A stretch of 64,000 nt of DNA from Agrostemma githago (GCA_958450325.1 OY288253.1:60822266-60886265); one strand, 5' to 3'; shown: positions 47,141 to 59,344, counted from the first letter of the stretch. A program made the numbers and translations. Notes: a model not told the origin generated them from the sequence alone.

Positions 47141-48316
47141 ATCCCAATTCTTCTCATTTAAACCAGTTACCAGCCCCAAACACGGGAACTCAACTTGCAG
47201 TCGGCATAGAACATGCCCAAATAGTTCACACCACCTCTGGGGGCTATCCCGGAGAATGCTCACAGTCACAGGATCAACATCCTAACTATTCTAGCCCTTT
47301 GATCAAGACATCACTGGGAATGCACCTAGCCTACACCATCGCTGTGGCTAGTTACACACAAAGCCCTGAATTAGGCACCATTATATATCTTTCAATCCAC
47401 TGAACTACGGCTTGGTTTGATTTCACTAACACGTGAATACGTAGGCAGCCTTTCAACAGAGGCACAACCACCCACATTGACACACATTCAAAAAGCATCA
47501 TCATTCCGGTCACGACACTGTCATGTTCTCGACAGTTAGCTTTGTCATTCTGGGGGCTTCTATTAGACAGAAGTTCTCCTTCCACTCACATAATCCAAAT
47601 ACCTTCAAAATCTAGCCTCCTTTCTATAGTGTGTCCTAATACTCGGCTCAGTCGAAGACAAGAATCTGTCAGGACTCGAGGCAATACCCACTTTGGAAAT
47701 GTACCCTAAAATCAAAAATCCAGAAGAACACCAGTCTACGGCATTGCTACCACAAAGTCCTGTCGTACAGAAACAGTCCCATTCCGAGGATTCGACTGTG
47801 TTGCCACTCGCCTAGGCTATGGAATAGCGCAACTTAAGTGTCTTGTCATCTTAGGTGGCCTACCCCCTACCGAGTCACGGTCTAACCCTTAGAGAGTCAA
47901 AGTCGTGTCTGTCAACTCGTCCTCTCGCGTCCAGAGTCGAGTCTGTCGGTATATCTCTCTCTTCAAATTCTCATTTTTTGCAAAACTCAGCCATTTGAGA
48001 AAATCCCTTTCCTAGTCACCACGGGAATATGAATTTTTATCACACTTCATCTAGGCATACAGACCTAACCAGAGACTTTAGGAGTCCGTGTCAGAATCGG
48101 ATTAGGAATCAAAGTCATCCCAAGCATCCTTATTTCCAAACTTTTCAAAAAAAAATTTCGGCCTTTTTATTTTCGAAATTTTCGAAAAAATCTTTTCCCC
48201 AGCACGAGTCGGTGTTTCGCCTAAATGTTACATACAAATTATGTCAGCATACAGGTACACTCAAGACTCCCCGAGAATTCTAAGTTCCCCAGTGGAAAAA
48301 CTCGAGCAACTCCATT

Positions 48317-48433
48317 CAGGATATATCTGCAAACAGATATGCCCACGGCTTCCAAGGCAAGCTCCCGCGCAATTCTAAGACAGGATATATCTGCAAACAG
48401 GTATACCCATAGCTTCCTAGGCAAGCTCCCGCG
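48317..48433 (+). repeat. Tandem duplication of about 64 bp near element B's 3' end
   Basis: AGGATATATCTGCAAACAG and GGCAAGCTCCCGCG occur twice in the same order (48317-48369 and 48381-48433) with a few substitutions. Confidence 0.85.
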
Positions 48434-48593
48434 ACATTATCAGCATCAACCCAGGTATGATTTCTATTCTATGGCTGGCGAGCCCTTCACGCAGGTCTAT
48501 TGGACCCTAAACGACCCGATCGGAAGTCTGCCAGGTTTTAATCCTTGATTGACCTGGTGGCTACTCTGACTTTTGCCTTGTCCAAGCCTCAGT

Positions 48594-48607
48594 CAGAGTG
48601 GGGGCTC
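48594..48607 (+). other. Polypurine tract of element B
   Basis: CAGAGTGGGGGCTC immediately precedes the 3' LTR. The same tract precedes A's 3' LTR. Confidence 0.75.
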
Positions 48608-50982
48608 TGTAGACACCCACATTTTGACCGCCAGGTGTCTATAGTAGTTCCCGCCAAACACCCGATGATGATAGGACGTAAACGTGCTTTGACAGACTCG
48701 GATATGGGCTTGTAATCATGGACATTTGGTTTAGACATTTTAAGGAGTACAAATCTCACAAAACTGACCTCAAATTCAGGCCCAGTGGGTCGTTTCGAGT
48801 CAAATAACACTAATTTGGGTCGAAACCGTCACCAGGGGTAAAACCGTCTTTTAGCGACCGAGTCAAACCCGGTCAAAGATATTTTTTCCCGAGTCACACG
48901 AGCTGGCCGTGACGCTACACGGTTTGATTCGGACTCAAACACCAAAAAATCAGCCTTCACAAATATTAAACAAATCTGTTTAAGGATAGAATTCGATCTC
49001 AAGTAGGAATTCTATCCGGAAACCGAATCAGACATCGACCGAGCATCGAAATACTCGGCCGAGATACCCCAGGACAGCCGAAATACCTCCCCCACCAGCT
49101 GAGATTTTTGGCTTCTTCCCTAAGAAACGAGAAGTTTATTCCCTTACGAACTCTCGTATTTCCTATCCAAACCGATGTTTCTTGTCACACAAGCAAGACC
49201 ACCTCGGTTCCTATAAATAGGACCCTCCCTTCAACCTCAAAAACACAGAAAATTAACCAGAAGTCACACCAAAAATACCGAGAAGATCAACCTCCAAAGT
49301 CCCGACATAATCCCGAAATAATTCCAAAAAAACCCGACGAAACCGATCCTGCCCGAACCGACCGAATTCCACGCCACACACACACTCCAAACTGACACCT
49401 TAACTCACCCACATCATCTCGACGCTCCCGTGTCTAAGCCACCGTCCGACGAGCTCTATACCGAGAACACAAAGCATGTAGGTTGAGGGTGTGAATCAAA
49501 CCCGTCTCTTCCCTTTTCTCTCTTCTTCATCTCGTTTTTTATTATGGGTCTTGCGTCGGTCTTTTTCTATTTTTTCTAATATCGATATTACTAAAATTAT
49601 TTTCCTATATCGAATATTCTTAAAATATGATATCGATTCTATATAATCGAATATCATATCAAAAAAGAATTATATTAAGTTTTCGACGAAATCGTTACAT
49701 CTTTTTACAACTTTTCGCTCAAAATCTCTTTTTCTATTTTTCGTTCAAAAATAAACTTTTTTCAAAACCTTTTCTAAAGTCATTCCGATTATTCGATATC
49801 GATTTCATAATCGAATATCGAATACGACGAATATCGAAAATATAAACCGGGTATAAATTAATCCATATTTGTACGCGATTTATAAAGATTTTCGACAAAA
49901 AATAAAAACGGACAGACTCGCGTGCGAGTCGCGCCCGGTCCAGGCGACTCGCGCCCGAGTCTGACCCGAGTCTATTTTTTTAAGTTTTCGTTCGTTTATT
50001 TTTATTATTTTACGAAACGATTTCTAAATTTACATCTTTTCCAAAACTATTCTAAATATTTGATAATCAACTATCGAGTATAACGAATATCGAGAATATT
50101 AAGTCGGGTACGAATTATGCGATATTCGTACGCGATTTAATCAAAATTTTTCCGAAAAACATTGTCGATTCCAGGCCTCCACGCGACCCGCATTGATCCC
50201 GGGCGAGTCGCGCGGCTCTCGGCCGAGACCCTTTTTTTTTTTTTTTTTCATTCTTTCTCGAACATCGTTTTTTATACAAAACAACGTTTTTAGTAATATT
50301 TTTCAGATTTCGATTAATTCTTATTTTCTCGATTTCATATATTTATTATTATTCAATCGTTACTAACCCGTTTTCTCGTGTTTGTAGCAACTTATTCTCA
50401 TATTTTCTTTTTATCGTTTTATTAGACTAAAACGAACCTACATGCTAAAATAACTTCGACGTTAGTAGTTTAATATGCATTAAACGACTTAGCAACCCAT
50501 TTATTTATTTTTCCTCACATGTCTTAGGAAAATAATCTCTGCATATCATTTCATCGTCGAACTAACGCGTGTACACAAAACCGAACGATATCTTAGTAAA
50601 GGCCGCTAAGTGCGGGCGGGGTTGGGTGTTCTCGCTGAACTTCCCAACACGTACCCTCACCCCTTACTCAGAACCATGGTTTCCGGATGTCCGAATCCAT
50701 TGGCAACGAGAGTCATTCAATATACGATTAACCGCCCAGTCGGCATCGGTATCGATATGCTAAGGGACGAACCCAATAAACTCTGACATCGGAAATGGGC
50801 CAGGCTTTAAGTATGGCCCACTACGACATAGAGTGGGTTCGAACGGTTCCGAATAACCATAAAATTCGGTGGCGACTCCTACTTCGATTTAAAATTCAAT
50901 TCGATCCATCTCATATGGAAATTCTACGCCTCCCCAAAACCCGCGCTTCGCCGCGTCGGGGTGGACCTATGTCATGTCCACA
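48608..50982 (+). repeat. 3' LTR of element B
   Basis: Almost identical to the 5' LTR: two substitutions noticed (C/T near 50428 and A/G near 50707) and a shorter poly-T run. TATAAATA lies at 49212-49219. Confidence 0.95.
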
Positions 50983-51000
50983 CCACCCTTCACTCGAACC

Positions 51001-52441
51001 ATGACGCAAAAAGCCATAGACGACTTGACCGCCTCGTTGACCCAAATCCAGGACCAATTGAGGAGAATGCGGGAGGACCAGATTGCCATCGTCACTCGGG
51101 TTAGTGCCGTGGAACAGGGAACCTCCAATGCTTCGATCGAAGATGACGGACCTCTGGCCGCACTGGCCGGCGCAGTCCAAAAGCTGCAGGAACAGGTCCA
51201 CTCGACCACTAGAAACACTATTCTCCCGGAAAATGCTCGCACCTATTCACCCTTAACTGATGAACTGCCCGCTAACCTCAACCTAACGGGCTTGCCAATG
51301 TTCGATGGGACTGAAGACCCGGTACTTCACATTCGGGCTTTCAAGAACTTTATGGCTGTTAAGGGGGTCAAATCGACCATGTTTAAGCATCTCTTTGCTT
51401 CCTCTCTGGAGAAACACCCGAAAGCCTGGTACTACAGGCTTGATCCCAAAAAATACAAAACTTGGGACGATGTTGCAATGGAATTCGCGCGGAACTACGC
51501 GGATAATGCTGAAATCCAGACTACCATGCGTACTCTGGAAGTTATGGCCCAAGAGCCTAAGGAGGGTTTCACCAAATACCTTCAAAGGTGGAGGACCGAA
51601 AGTGTTAAGCTGGTGGACAAGCCCACCGAAAAAGTGCTAGTGGAGGCCTTTGTCAAAAACCTCCTCCCCGCTTACCGAGTCCATCTCAGGTACGCTATCA
51701 TACCCGACTTCGCCACTTTAACCGAAATGGGTACTAGGATCGAAGATGATCTAAGGCTAGAAAACCTTACTAAGGCCTCTACCAAAGGGTATCAAGGAGC
51801 CAGTTCCTCCTCCAGCAAGCCCGCAACCACAACGGCGGCCCGAAGCATCTTCGATGAGGTTAACTCAGTAGACACCTCGACCAAAAAGAATACTCCAAAT
51901 CGGGTATTCACCGACATAGGGACAACCTATGCTAATGCCTTACAAAGGCTGTCTTCGAAAGGCCTAATCCAACCGATAGGCCCAATTCCGAAAGTTCCGT
52001 GGAAAAGCGATCCAAAAGCTACAACATTCAGGCCTATTGCCACTATCACCAAGGCAATGGGCACGACACGGAGAAATGCTGGAAATTGAAGCATCTTATT
52101 CAAGACCTGATCGAAAGTGGCAAGATACCACTACCCAGTGACAAGCCAAGTAACAAAAACAATCCTCTTGCTACTCATGCCATTTTTACTGGAGAGGTAG
52201 TTGACTGCTCTCATCTAATTTCCCCTTTTACTTCCCAAATCAACAGGATATGGAACAACGATGAAGATGATGTTTACTTGGCCAAAGGGGAAGTTGTCCG
52301 CGTCACCATCGAAGAGATCCGGAAAGCCAAAGCCAGAGCTCTGGCCGGAACACACACCATCACGGCCAGTCTCGCCACTCCGGAAACCGTCACTGAACCT
52401 TCCAGGACGGAACTCACTCCCGAAGAGCCAAACGCTGACAC
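51001..52441 (+). pseudogene. Tat/Retand-type gag of element A, frameshifted
   Basis: ATG 51001 opens a frame with a coiled-coil-like N-terminus, then the retrotransposon gag core (FDGTEDP, HIRAFKNFMA, AWYYRLDP, TKYLQRWR, VEAFVKNLLP). A change of frame near 51995-52005, consistent with loss of one base, moves to the frame encoding YCHYHQGNGHDTEKC, a Cys/His knuckle with the spacing usual in Tat gag, followed by WKLKHLIQDLIESG. A second change of the same kind near 52430-52442 leads into pol. Element B's LTR end supplies an in-frame ATG at 50974, but in uninterrupted A the start would be 51001. Capsid/nucleocapsid role by family; not functional as it stands unless both shifts are recoded, which I doubt. 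Confidence 0.9.
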
Positions 52442-53717
52442 GACCCTAGTCAGACAACTAAAGAGGGTCCGACTGATATTACTATATGGCAGCTTTTGGT
52501 TAGCTCACAAGAGCATCGGGCGGCACTTACTAGGGCTCTTGATGAAATCAAGGTCGACTCATCGGTTACCCCCACTGAGATGGTAGCCACGATCTTGCCA
52601 CACCTCAAAGACAGGTCTAAAGAAGAAGGCCCACTTATCACTTTCTCTGAATCTGACCTTCCACCATTCGGGACCACCCATAACTTGGCCCTATACATCA
52701 CGGTGATCTGCCGCAACAAGTACCTCCCGATGACCCTGATTGATGACGGGTCCGCAGTAAACGTCCTTCCCTTAAGGACAGCCAAGGCCCTCGGCATTAC
52801 AGAGGCTGACTACCTTCCGACTGCGCAAACTATCCAGGCTTTTGATGGAAGCCCAAAATCAGTTGCTGGGGCTGTTAAGCTAACAATCATAACAGGCCCG
52901 ATCGAGAAGGAATTAGAATTCCAAGTGATCGATGTTACTTCATCTTTCAATCTGCTACTTGGAAGACCGTGGATTCACGCGGTCAAAGCTGTGTCTTCCA
53001 CTCTTCACAGGAAGGTCAAGCTACCTTTACAAGATGGGATCATCACTCTTGAAGCTACTCCCATAACCGTGTCAAGCTGCAACACGGCAGGCTCAGCCGA
53101 CCCACGAGGATTCAACTTCGTAGGAAAGATCGAGGAAGAATACCTTTTCCGACCATATTTTACTACCAGCATCGATACAATGCTACAGAATCTAGGTTGT
53201 CTACCGGGAATCACATCAAGGCCCTATCTTCCACCCGGGAAAATTATCGAAACCCTGAACAACGGACAATCTCGCCTCGGTCTAGGCTACACCATGGCGC
53301 CCGGATACGCGGACCAAACCAAGGCGGTCACGTTCGTCACCCCGGTGTTCGGAGCTATTCAAACGGGCCTCTATCAGCCCACCATCTCATATCCCGGGAC
53401 CAAACTGGCTCGGGAATGCAATTTTATCCCAGATGACATCTTCGCCCTTATCCAGGCCGAATCAAAGGAGGGCACAAACAATACTGAACCCATTCTAGGA
53501 CTACTCTTCGGGGAAGACAAGGTCGTCCCGACCCCTAAACAGGAGTTAGTCAGCTTGATTCTCCGCAGCAGCAGGTTTGATCCAACCAAGCTGATCTCTG
53601 AAGTTGGTGCCAACACTGGGAAGAGAGCTTGGAGGAAGACAAGTAAGTGGACCGACAGTCAGGGTCGAGTCTACAAGCTAACTACTGGTGAAGGAGATAT
53701 GCATGCTATCAAATCTG

Positions 53718-53771
53718 AATCTGAGTCTGAGTCCGAGTCAGAGTCAGAGTCGGAGTCTGAGTCAAAGTCTA
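53718..53771 (+). repeat. (GAGTCN)n hexamer run encoding Ser-Glu repeats
   Basis: About nine units of TCTGAG/TCCGAG/TCAGAG encode alternating Ser and Glu between protease and RT of element A. The GAGTC core is also very frequent in element B's internal region. Confidence 0.85.
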
Positions 53772-56443
53772 GAGGGTCCAGTACTAGGATCGAGTCTGTA
53801 ACCCCTCTCCCTTCTTTAGCCACACCATCGGGAGCCCCGGAGTCTGTCCCGAGGGCTCTCCCTATCCCGCCTCTGACCAACGATCAGATGGCAGCTCTCT
53901 TCGAGCTCTTTTCAAAGTTTACTATCAATAATAACGATAACCGTTCTGCTTACGACTTGACTTATTTTCAAAATGTTTTCAAAAATCTTACTTGCAATGA
54001 CATTGAGAAACCCGACGAACAGGTACCATTGCCTCCGCATTTAATTGAGCAACTCGAACAAAGGGAGTCCCGAGATCCGGTAATCGAAGAAACCGATTCC
54101 ATCAACGTAGGAACCCCTTTAGAACCTCAGATGCTTAGGTTGGGCCTATCTTTAGATCCCGAGGAGAGACAGCAATTCACCAATCTCCTCCAGGAATTCA
54201 AAGACGTTTTCGCATGGTCCTACAAGGACATGCCGGGAATAGACCGAGAGATAGCTGAACACCGAATACCCATCAAAGACGGGTACAAGCCGGTAAAACA
54301 GAAACTCCGAAGAATGAGGCCCGAATGGTCTCTCAAAGTCAAAGAAGAAGTCGATAAACAATTCAAAGCGGGCTTTATCCAAGTGTCTGAATATCCAGAC
54401 TGGGTTGCAAACATAGTACCAGTACCCAAAAAGGATGGCAAAGTCCGAGTATGTGTAGATTTTCGGGACCTTAATAAGGCCATCCCAAAAGACGATTTTC
54501 CGTTGCCACACATCAACATACTGGTGGATAACACGGCTGACCATGCCCTTCTATCATTCATGGACGGGTATGCCGGATATAATCAGATCAAAATGGCGAA
54601 AGAAGACATGAGTAAGACCACCTTCATCACACCTTGGGGGACTTACTGCTATACCGTGATGCCATTCGGGCTTATTAACGCTGGTGCCACTTATCAACGG
54701 ACCGCCACCACTTGATTGCATGACATGATGCATAAGGAGGTAGAGGTCTACGTCGACGACATGATTGTCAAGTCAAAGGACCGAAACGGGCACATTGCAG
54801 CCCTAAGGAAGTTCTTCACCCGACTACGCAAGTACAACATGAGGTTAAACCCTCAAAAATGCAGTTTCGGGGTAACCTCGGGCAAATTACTGGGCCACAT
54901 TGTCAGCCAGCGTGGCATCAAAGTCGACCCAGCAAAGATCAAGGCCATTACCAAGATGCAACCGCCTAAAACCGAAAAGGAGATAAGGGGGTTTCTCGGG
55001 AAAGTCCAATATATAAGCCGGTTTATTTCAAAGCTAACCATGGTATGTGAACCCATTTTCAAGAAGCTGAAGATAGGAGAACGAACACTATGGGACGACA
55101 AATGTCAAATGGCTTTCGATAAGATCAAGGAGATTCTATCCTTTCCACCGGTGTTAATGCCACCTCAGCACGGTTTGCCTCTGTTGCTATACTTGGCAAC
55201 GACCGAGACAGCCATGGGCGCTATGCTAGCCCAGACGGTCGATTTCGAAGAACGGGCTATTTACTACATCAGTAAAAAGTTTTTGGAATACGAATGCAAG
55301 TACACAATGCTCGAAAAGACATGTCTAGCTTTAGTATGGGCCATGATGGTGGGATTTGTCGTGGATCCCACCGCCAATTTAATAACCGGCTAGCACCTAA
55401 CGGTAGTTAGGGTAGGTCGGGTCGTGTCCACGGAGACGGTGTCACAATGCTTAGACTAGGTTGGCCTAAAACGAGACTAGGTCACACAAACAAACACAAA
55501 TAGCGATAAATGAAAAACTATGATAGAGGAGAGGTAAGAACTAGACGAATGATGAACTAGACTATAACAATGCTAAACAATGCTAATAATCTAACTAACT
55601 AGCAAACTAAAGAAATGATGCTAACTAAGAAGATGAATCAAATATGAAGAAGAAGTGGGTTAGGTCGGGTTCATAAGTGTAGTAGGGTAACTTGGGTGGT
55701 CAAGGGTGTAGATGCCTCCTAATTGCTAGATTCGGTCCGGGCGGTCACAACTTAAACCGATGTCAAGGTGGGTTTAGCGTTGATAGCGTCTAAACCCTAG
55801 TCCACATGATATGTATAATGACTATTCTCAACATGCCCACACACAAAACAAACAATGAGTAGAAGAAGACTAGCATGAGAAGCATGGCCACTACAACTCA
55901 AGCAAGCAATTCAACAAACACATGGTATGCCATGTATGTGACTAACAACAAAGATTCACCCTTTACCCCTAATCAAACCCTAATCACCCATATTCTACCC
56001 TTAATCCCCCTACTAACCCACAAGTAAACTACTCACTCATAATTAAACTAACTACAACAATAAAAAGAGAAAACAACACCATAACCCTAACATTCATCAT
56101 CAAGAACAATAAGAACAATAACAATCAACACTAAGTAAAGATTCAAACTTGAATTAATAACAAAGAACAAGAGTAAAGAAAGTTATACCAACACAAGATG
56201 AAGAAAAAGATGCAATCTTGTATAAATAAGAAACCCCAAAATAATCCCAAGGTTGTCAAGCTTGGAGAAATCTTCAAGTATCTTCTTAATACAAGAACTA
56301 ATTAACTAAGATTAACTAGATTTAACTAAGAATTAAAGAGAGATTAAAACTAATGTGAGGAACTAAATCTAGGGTTTATAACTTGTAGAGAGGCTTAAGA
56401 TAGTCTAGGGTAATGTAAGCTCCATAAACATTACAAGAGGGAA

Positions 56444-56453
56444 GTATATATAG
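56444..56453 (-). promoter_or_regulatory. TATA box of the solo LTR
   Basis: CTATATATAC on the minus strand, with five CCCGATCGGG palindromes 56-185 bp upstream in the U3 part. The orientation is inferred from leader composition downstream. Confidence 0.65.
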
Positions 56454-56508
56454 AGTCCCGTAAGTGAGAGGAATAAAAGAAACAAGGCGGAGCTGTAACT
56501 GGGTCATT

Positions 56509-56628
56509 CCCGATCGGGAATGGGAAATCCCGATCGGGAAACTTCCACTTTCCCGATCGGGAATATGCGATCCCGATCGGGAATGCTTGACAGTGGCTTC
56601 GTCATTTGTGCACCTCATCCCGATCGGG
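56509..56628. promoter_or_regulatory. Cluster of five CCCGATCGGG palindromes in U3
   Basis: Perfect 10-bp palindromes at 56509-56518, 56529-56538, 56552-56561, 56572-56581 and 56619-56628. Start-to-start spacing is 20, 23, 20 and 47 bp. Several are extended to TTCCCGATCGGGAA. The placement just upstream of the TATA box suggests binding sites for a dimeric protein; this is inference. Confidence 0.8.
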
Positions 56629-58988
56629 ATGGGTCTTGTAGGCCTCCCTTAAGAGCTTTTTGGTCCCTCCTTGCCTCTCATGGGTTTCTCGTCGATTCTC
56701 GGGACTCGGGATCGGGTCTCGGAGGCTCGGGATTGGGTCCCAAGGTCTCGGGGTCGAATCCAAGGCATCGAGTGATCGTTCCTCCGCTTCGTTGGCTCCG
56801 AAAAGTGTATGTATTGAGTCGGAATCACTCCAACTCTTCACAAATGGTCTCGGGAACCTGAAACGAGCTAGAGGAAGCATAAGTAGCCCATGAACCGCTC
56901 CCAAGGAGCGATTCCGCAAGGAAAATGGGACCAAAACACAGTAAAATAAGCACTACAAACTACACTTATCAGGCCACTAAAAAGCTCCGACACTACATGC
57001 TTAGTCACGAGGTACATGTGCTATCCAAAATGGATCCCATCAAGTATCTGTTCGAAAAGCCCATCCTCAACGGCCGCATATCCAGATGGACTTTAATGCT
57101 AGCTGAGTTCGACCTCAAGTTCGTACCTTTAAAAGCCATCAAAGGCCGGGTAGTAGCGGAGTTCCTCGCCGATAGCCCGATATCCGAGGAAGAACACACC
57201 GATACTTGGGCCTTCCCAGATGAAGACATATTCCATACCGACACCGACACATGGGATCTGTATTTTGACGGAGCGTCCAACTTTCGAGGATTTGGTGTCG
57301 GGATCTTGCTAATCTCACCACAAGGGGAACACACCCCATTATCCATCAAGCTAGATTTTGACGTGACTAACAACGCAGCCGAGTACGAATCATGCATTCA
57401 CGGACTGCAAGCCGCCGCTGATTTAGGAGTAACAAACCTCCGGGTCCACGGTGACTCATCGTTAGTCATAAATCAAACCCTACAAAAATGGAAGACTCGG
57501 AACGCAAATCTCGTGGCTTACCAAGCACGAGTAAGGGTTCTCGAAAAACAATTCCAAAAAGTGGAGTACATTTATCTGCCTCGGGAAGAAAACCAGTTTG
57601 CAGATGCTCTCTCAAAATTAGCATCTTTACTGAATATCCCAGCACATCTAACCAGCATGCCCATTTGCGTCGAAAGGCGGTCCGAGCCCGCATACATCCA
57701 CACTATCCAAGACATCGAAATAACTGATCCAGAACCTTGGTATCAGGCTATTCTAACCCACTTAACGTCAGGGGAATATCCTCCGGGAGTTGAAAACCGG
57801 GCCAAGAAAGCTCTACGAAGATGGGCAACCCAGTTCATCCGCACAGACGACGGACAGTTATATAAGAAGACAGCACAAGGGGCTTTACTTCTATGCATTG
57901 ACAAAACTCGAGCCAAAAGAGTTATGGCCGAGGTACATGACGGTGAAAACGGTCCACACATGAACGCCCATATGTTGGCCCGGAAAATCACAAGACTCGG
58001 TTATTACTGGAATAACATGGAAACTGTCTGTCAGTTGTATGTTAAACACTGTCATAACTGTCAGATTTTCGCCAATGTACAACATATGCCTTCATCCCTA
58101 TTATATACAATGACATCACCATGGCCGTTCTCAACATGGGGAATTGATATAATCGGGAAGGTGAACCCTTCCGGGACAGGAGGTCACTGCTTCATCCTAG
58201 TGGCTATTGACTATTTTACTAAATGGGTCGAAGCCGAGTCATACCGGATCTTGAATGCCAAACATGTGGCTAAGTTCATCCAAAATAAAATTATATGTCG
58301 ATACGGGATTCCGCACGAGTTCATCAGCGATCACAGGACCCATTTCCAAGCTGAAACTGCCACTTTGCTGGAAAAGTACAAGATCCAAAGGCATACATCA
58401 TCGCCTTACCGTCCCCAAACAAATGGGGCGGTAGAGGCAGCCAATAAGACATTTGTCACCATTCTTAAAAAGATGGCTGAGAATTACCGGGACTGGCCCG
58501 ACAAGATACCCTTTGCCTTATGGGGATATCGGACATCGATTCGAACTGCAACCGGAACAACTCCATACTATCTGGCATATGGAATGGAAGCAGTCCAGCA
58601 AGTCGAACTAGAAGTACCATCCCTTAGGATTCTGCTCGAGAGCCAGGTACCTGAGGCGGACTGGGTCCAGGCCCGATATGACTCACTAGTCCTCTTAGAC
58701 GAACGACGGTCCCGGGCTCTGAATAATATTCAGATATATCAGAAAAGGATCCAACGGGCTTTTAACAAAAGGGTTAGGCCCAGGAATATCAAAGAGGGCG
58801 ATCTAGTCCTAAAATCTGTTCGAGCTTTACTACCGGTTGACCCAAGGGGGAAGTTCAAACCTAATTGGGCTGGGCCATATCTAGTAAAGAAAATTCTTTC
58901 AGGAGGAGCAGTAATGCTAACGGACTTGGACGGGAACGAGTTCGTCAACCCAACAAACTTGGACCAGCTGAAGCGTTACTACCCATAA

Positions 58989-59344
58989 ATCCTATCTCAA
59001 TGTCATTTGCAAAATTTATAAAAAATGTCTTTTTATGAATTTTCAAAAATTTTAAGCAAGTCAATAAGTTAGGATTATCTATCCTACCGTTGCACATCTC
59101 GAATTAATAATCTTGATGTATTTCGAAAAATTGCAAAAATACTTCTGAACTACGGAAGGTTTGATTCCATTAATTTTGGATACGTAGGCAACCCCTCAAA
59201 AGGGTACAACCATTGCAATAACGAAAAGACGGGAACGGTATTCACTAATATGTCTTTTTATTATTTCAAAAATACATCACAAAAAAAAACAACAAAATCA
59301 CACCACAAAAATAGTAGTAATACTTAAATAATAAATTTAGGAGA
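58989..59344 (+). other. Post-pol spacer of element A
   Basis: Non-coding. Contains GGATACGTAGGCA, shared with element B near 47440, and AT-rich DNA up to the stop of the antisense ORF. Confidence 0.65.

Larger units (their letters stand above)
44423..48593 (+). other. Internal non-coding region of element B
   Basis: No frame resembles gag, protease, RT, RNase H or integrase. The first part matches A's leader; 45.4-46.1 kb is dense in GAGTC motifs; a 24-bp tandem array lies at 46970-47140; the part from about 47.4 kb matches DNA after A's pol stop; the last 400 bp match A just ahead of its PPT (CAGCACGAGTC, GGCCGGCGGGCCCTTCACGC-like, TTTTAATCCTTGATTGACCT). Confidence 0.8.
42022..50982 (+). 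mobile_element. Element B: non-autonomous Retand-like LTR retrotransposon
   Basis: A complete element of 8961 bp with TG...CA LTRs of 2380 and 2375 bp, flanked by the 5-bp duplication CCACC (42017-42021 and 50983-50987). It sits in A just ahead of gag. It retains PBS, leader, PPT and LTR promoters but has no gag, pol or antisense ORF in its 4.2-kb internal region; leader sequence passes into sequence homologous to A's post-pol region (about 47400 onward, GATACGTAGGCA-type motif). The LTRs differ at about two bases and in one poly-T run (22 versus 17), so insertion was very recent. It would need proteins from an autonomous relative. Confidence 0.93.
55344..56971 (-). mobile_element. Athila-type solo LTR, TSD GGCCA, inside element A pol
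   Basis: The 1628-bp insert begins TGATGG and ends TTATCA on the plus strand (TG...CA) and is flanked by GGCCA at 55339-55343 and 56972-56976. Removing it with one duplicate rejoins the RNase H1 frame. Read on the minus strand, CTATATATAC at 56453-56444 is a TATA box followed by a T-rich leader with TTCTCCAAGC and a 3' end with TTATTAAATTGGC near ATCCCACCATCA, a layout I associate with Athila LTRs. No internal sequence adjoins, so unequal recombination between two LTRs has removed the body. Confidence 0.9.
52442..58988 (+). pseudogene. Tat/Retand-type pol of element A, broken by a stop and a solo LTR
   Basis: Domains in order: aspartic protease (LIDDGSAVNVLPL, LLLGRPWIH, about 52730-52985); linker with a Ser-Glu run; reverse transcriptase (VCVDFRDLNKAIPKDDFP, PFGLINAGATYQR, YVDD at about 54750); RNase H1 (about 55140-55343 continuing at 56977); second, archaeal-like RNase H (YFDGAS, NNAAEYE, HGDSSLV, DALSKLAS; about 57258-57630); integrase with H-H-C-C finger (CQLYVKHCHNCQ) and D-D-E core (GIDIIG, FISDHRTHF, NGAVEAANK), ending RYYP at 58988. 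The dual RNase H is a Tat hallmark. TGA at 54713-54715 replaces a leucine-like codon in RT. A 1628-bp solo LTR with its duplicate interrupts RNase H1; 1633 bp shifts frame by one, exactly the frame change observed. SDHRTHF departs from the usual SDNGTQF. Confidence 0.93.

Noticed and set aside
55344..56971. An intron in pol
   Set aside because: The ends are TG...CA with a GGCCA direct duplication rather than GT...AG, and the insert has LTR promoter structure.
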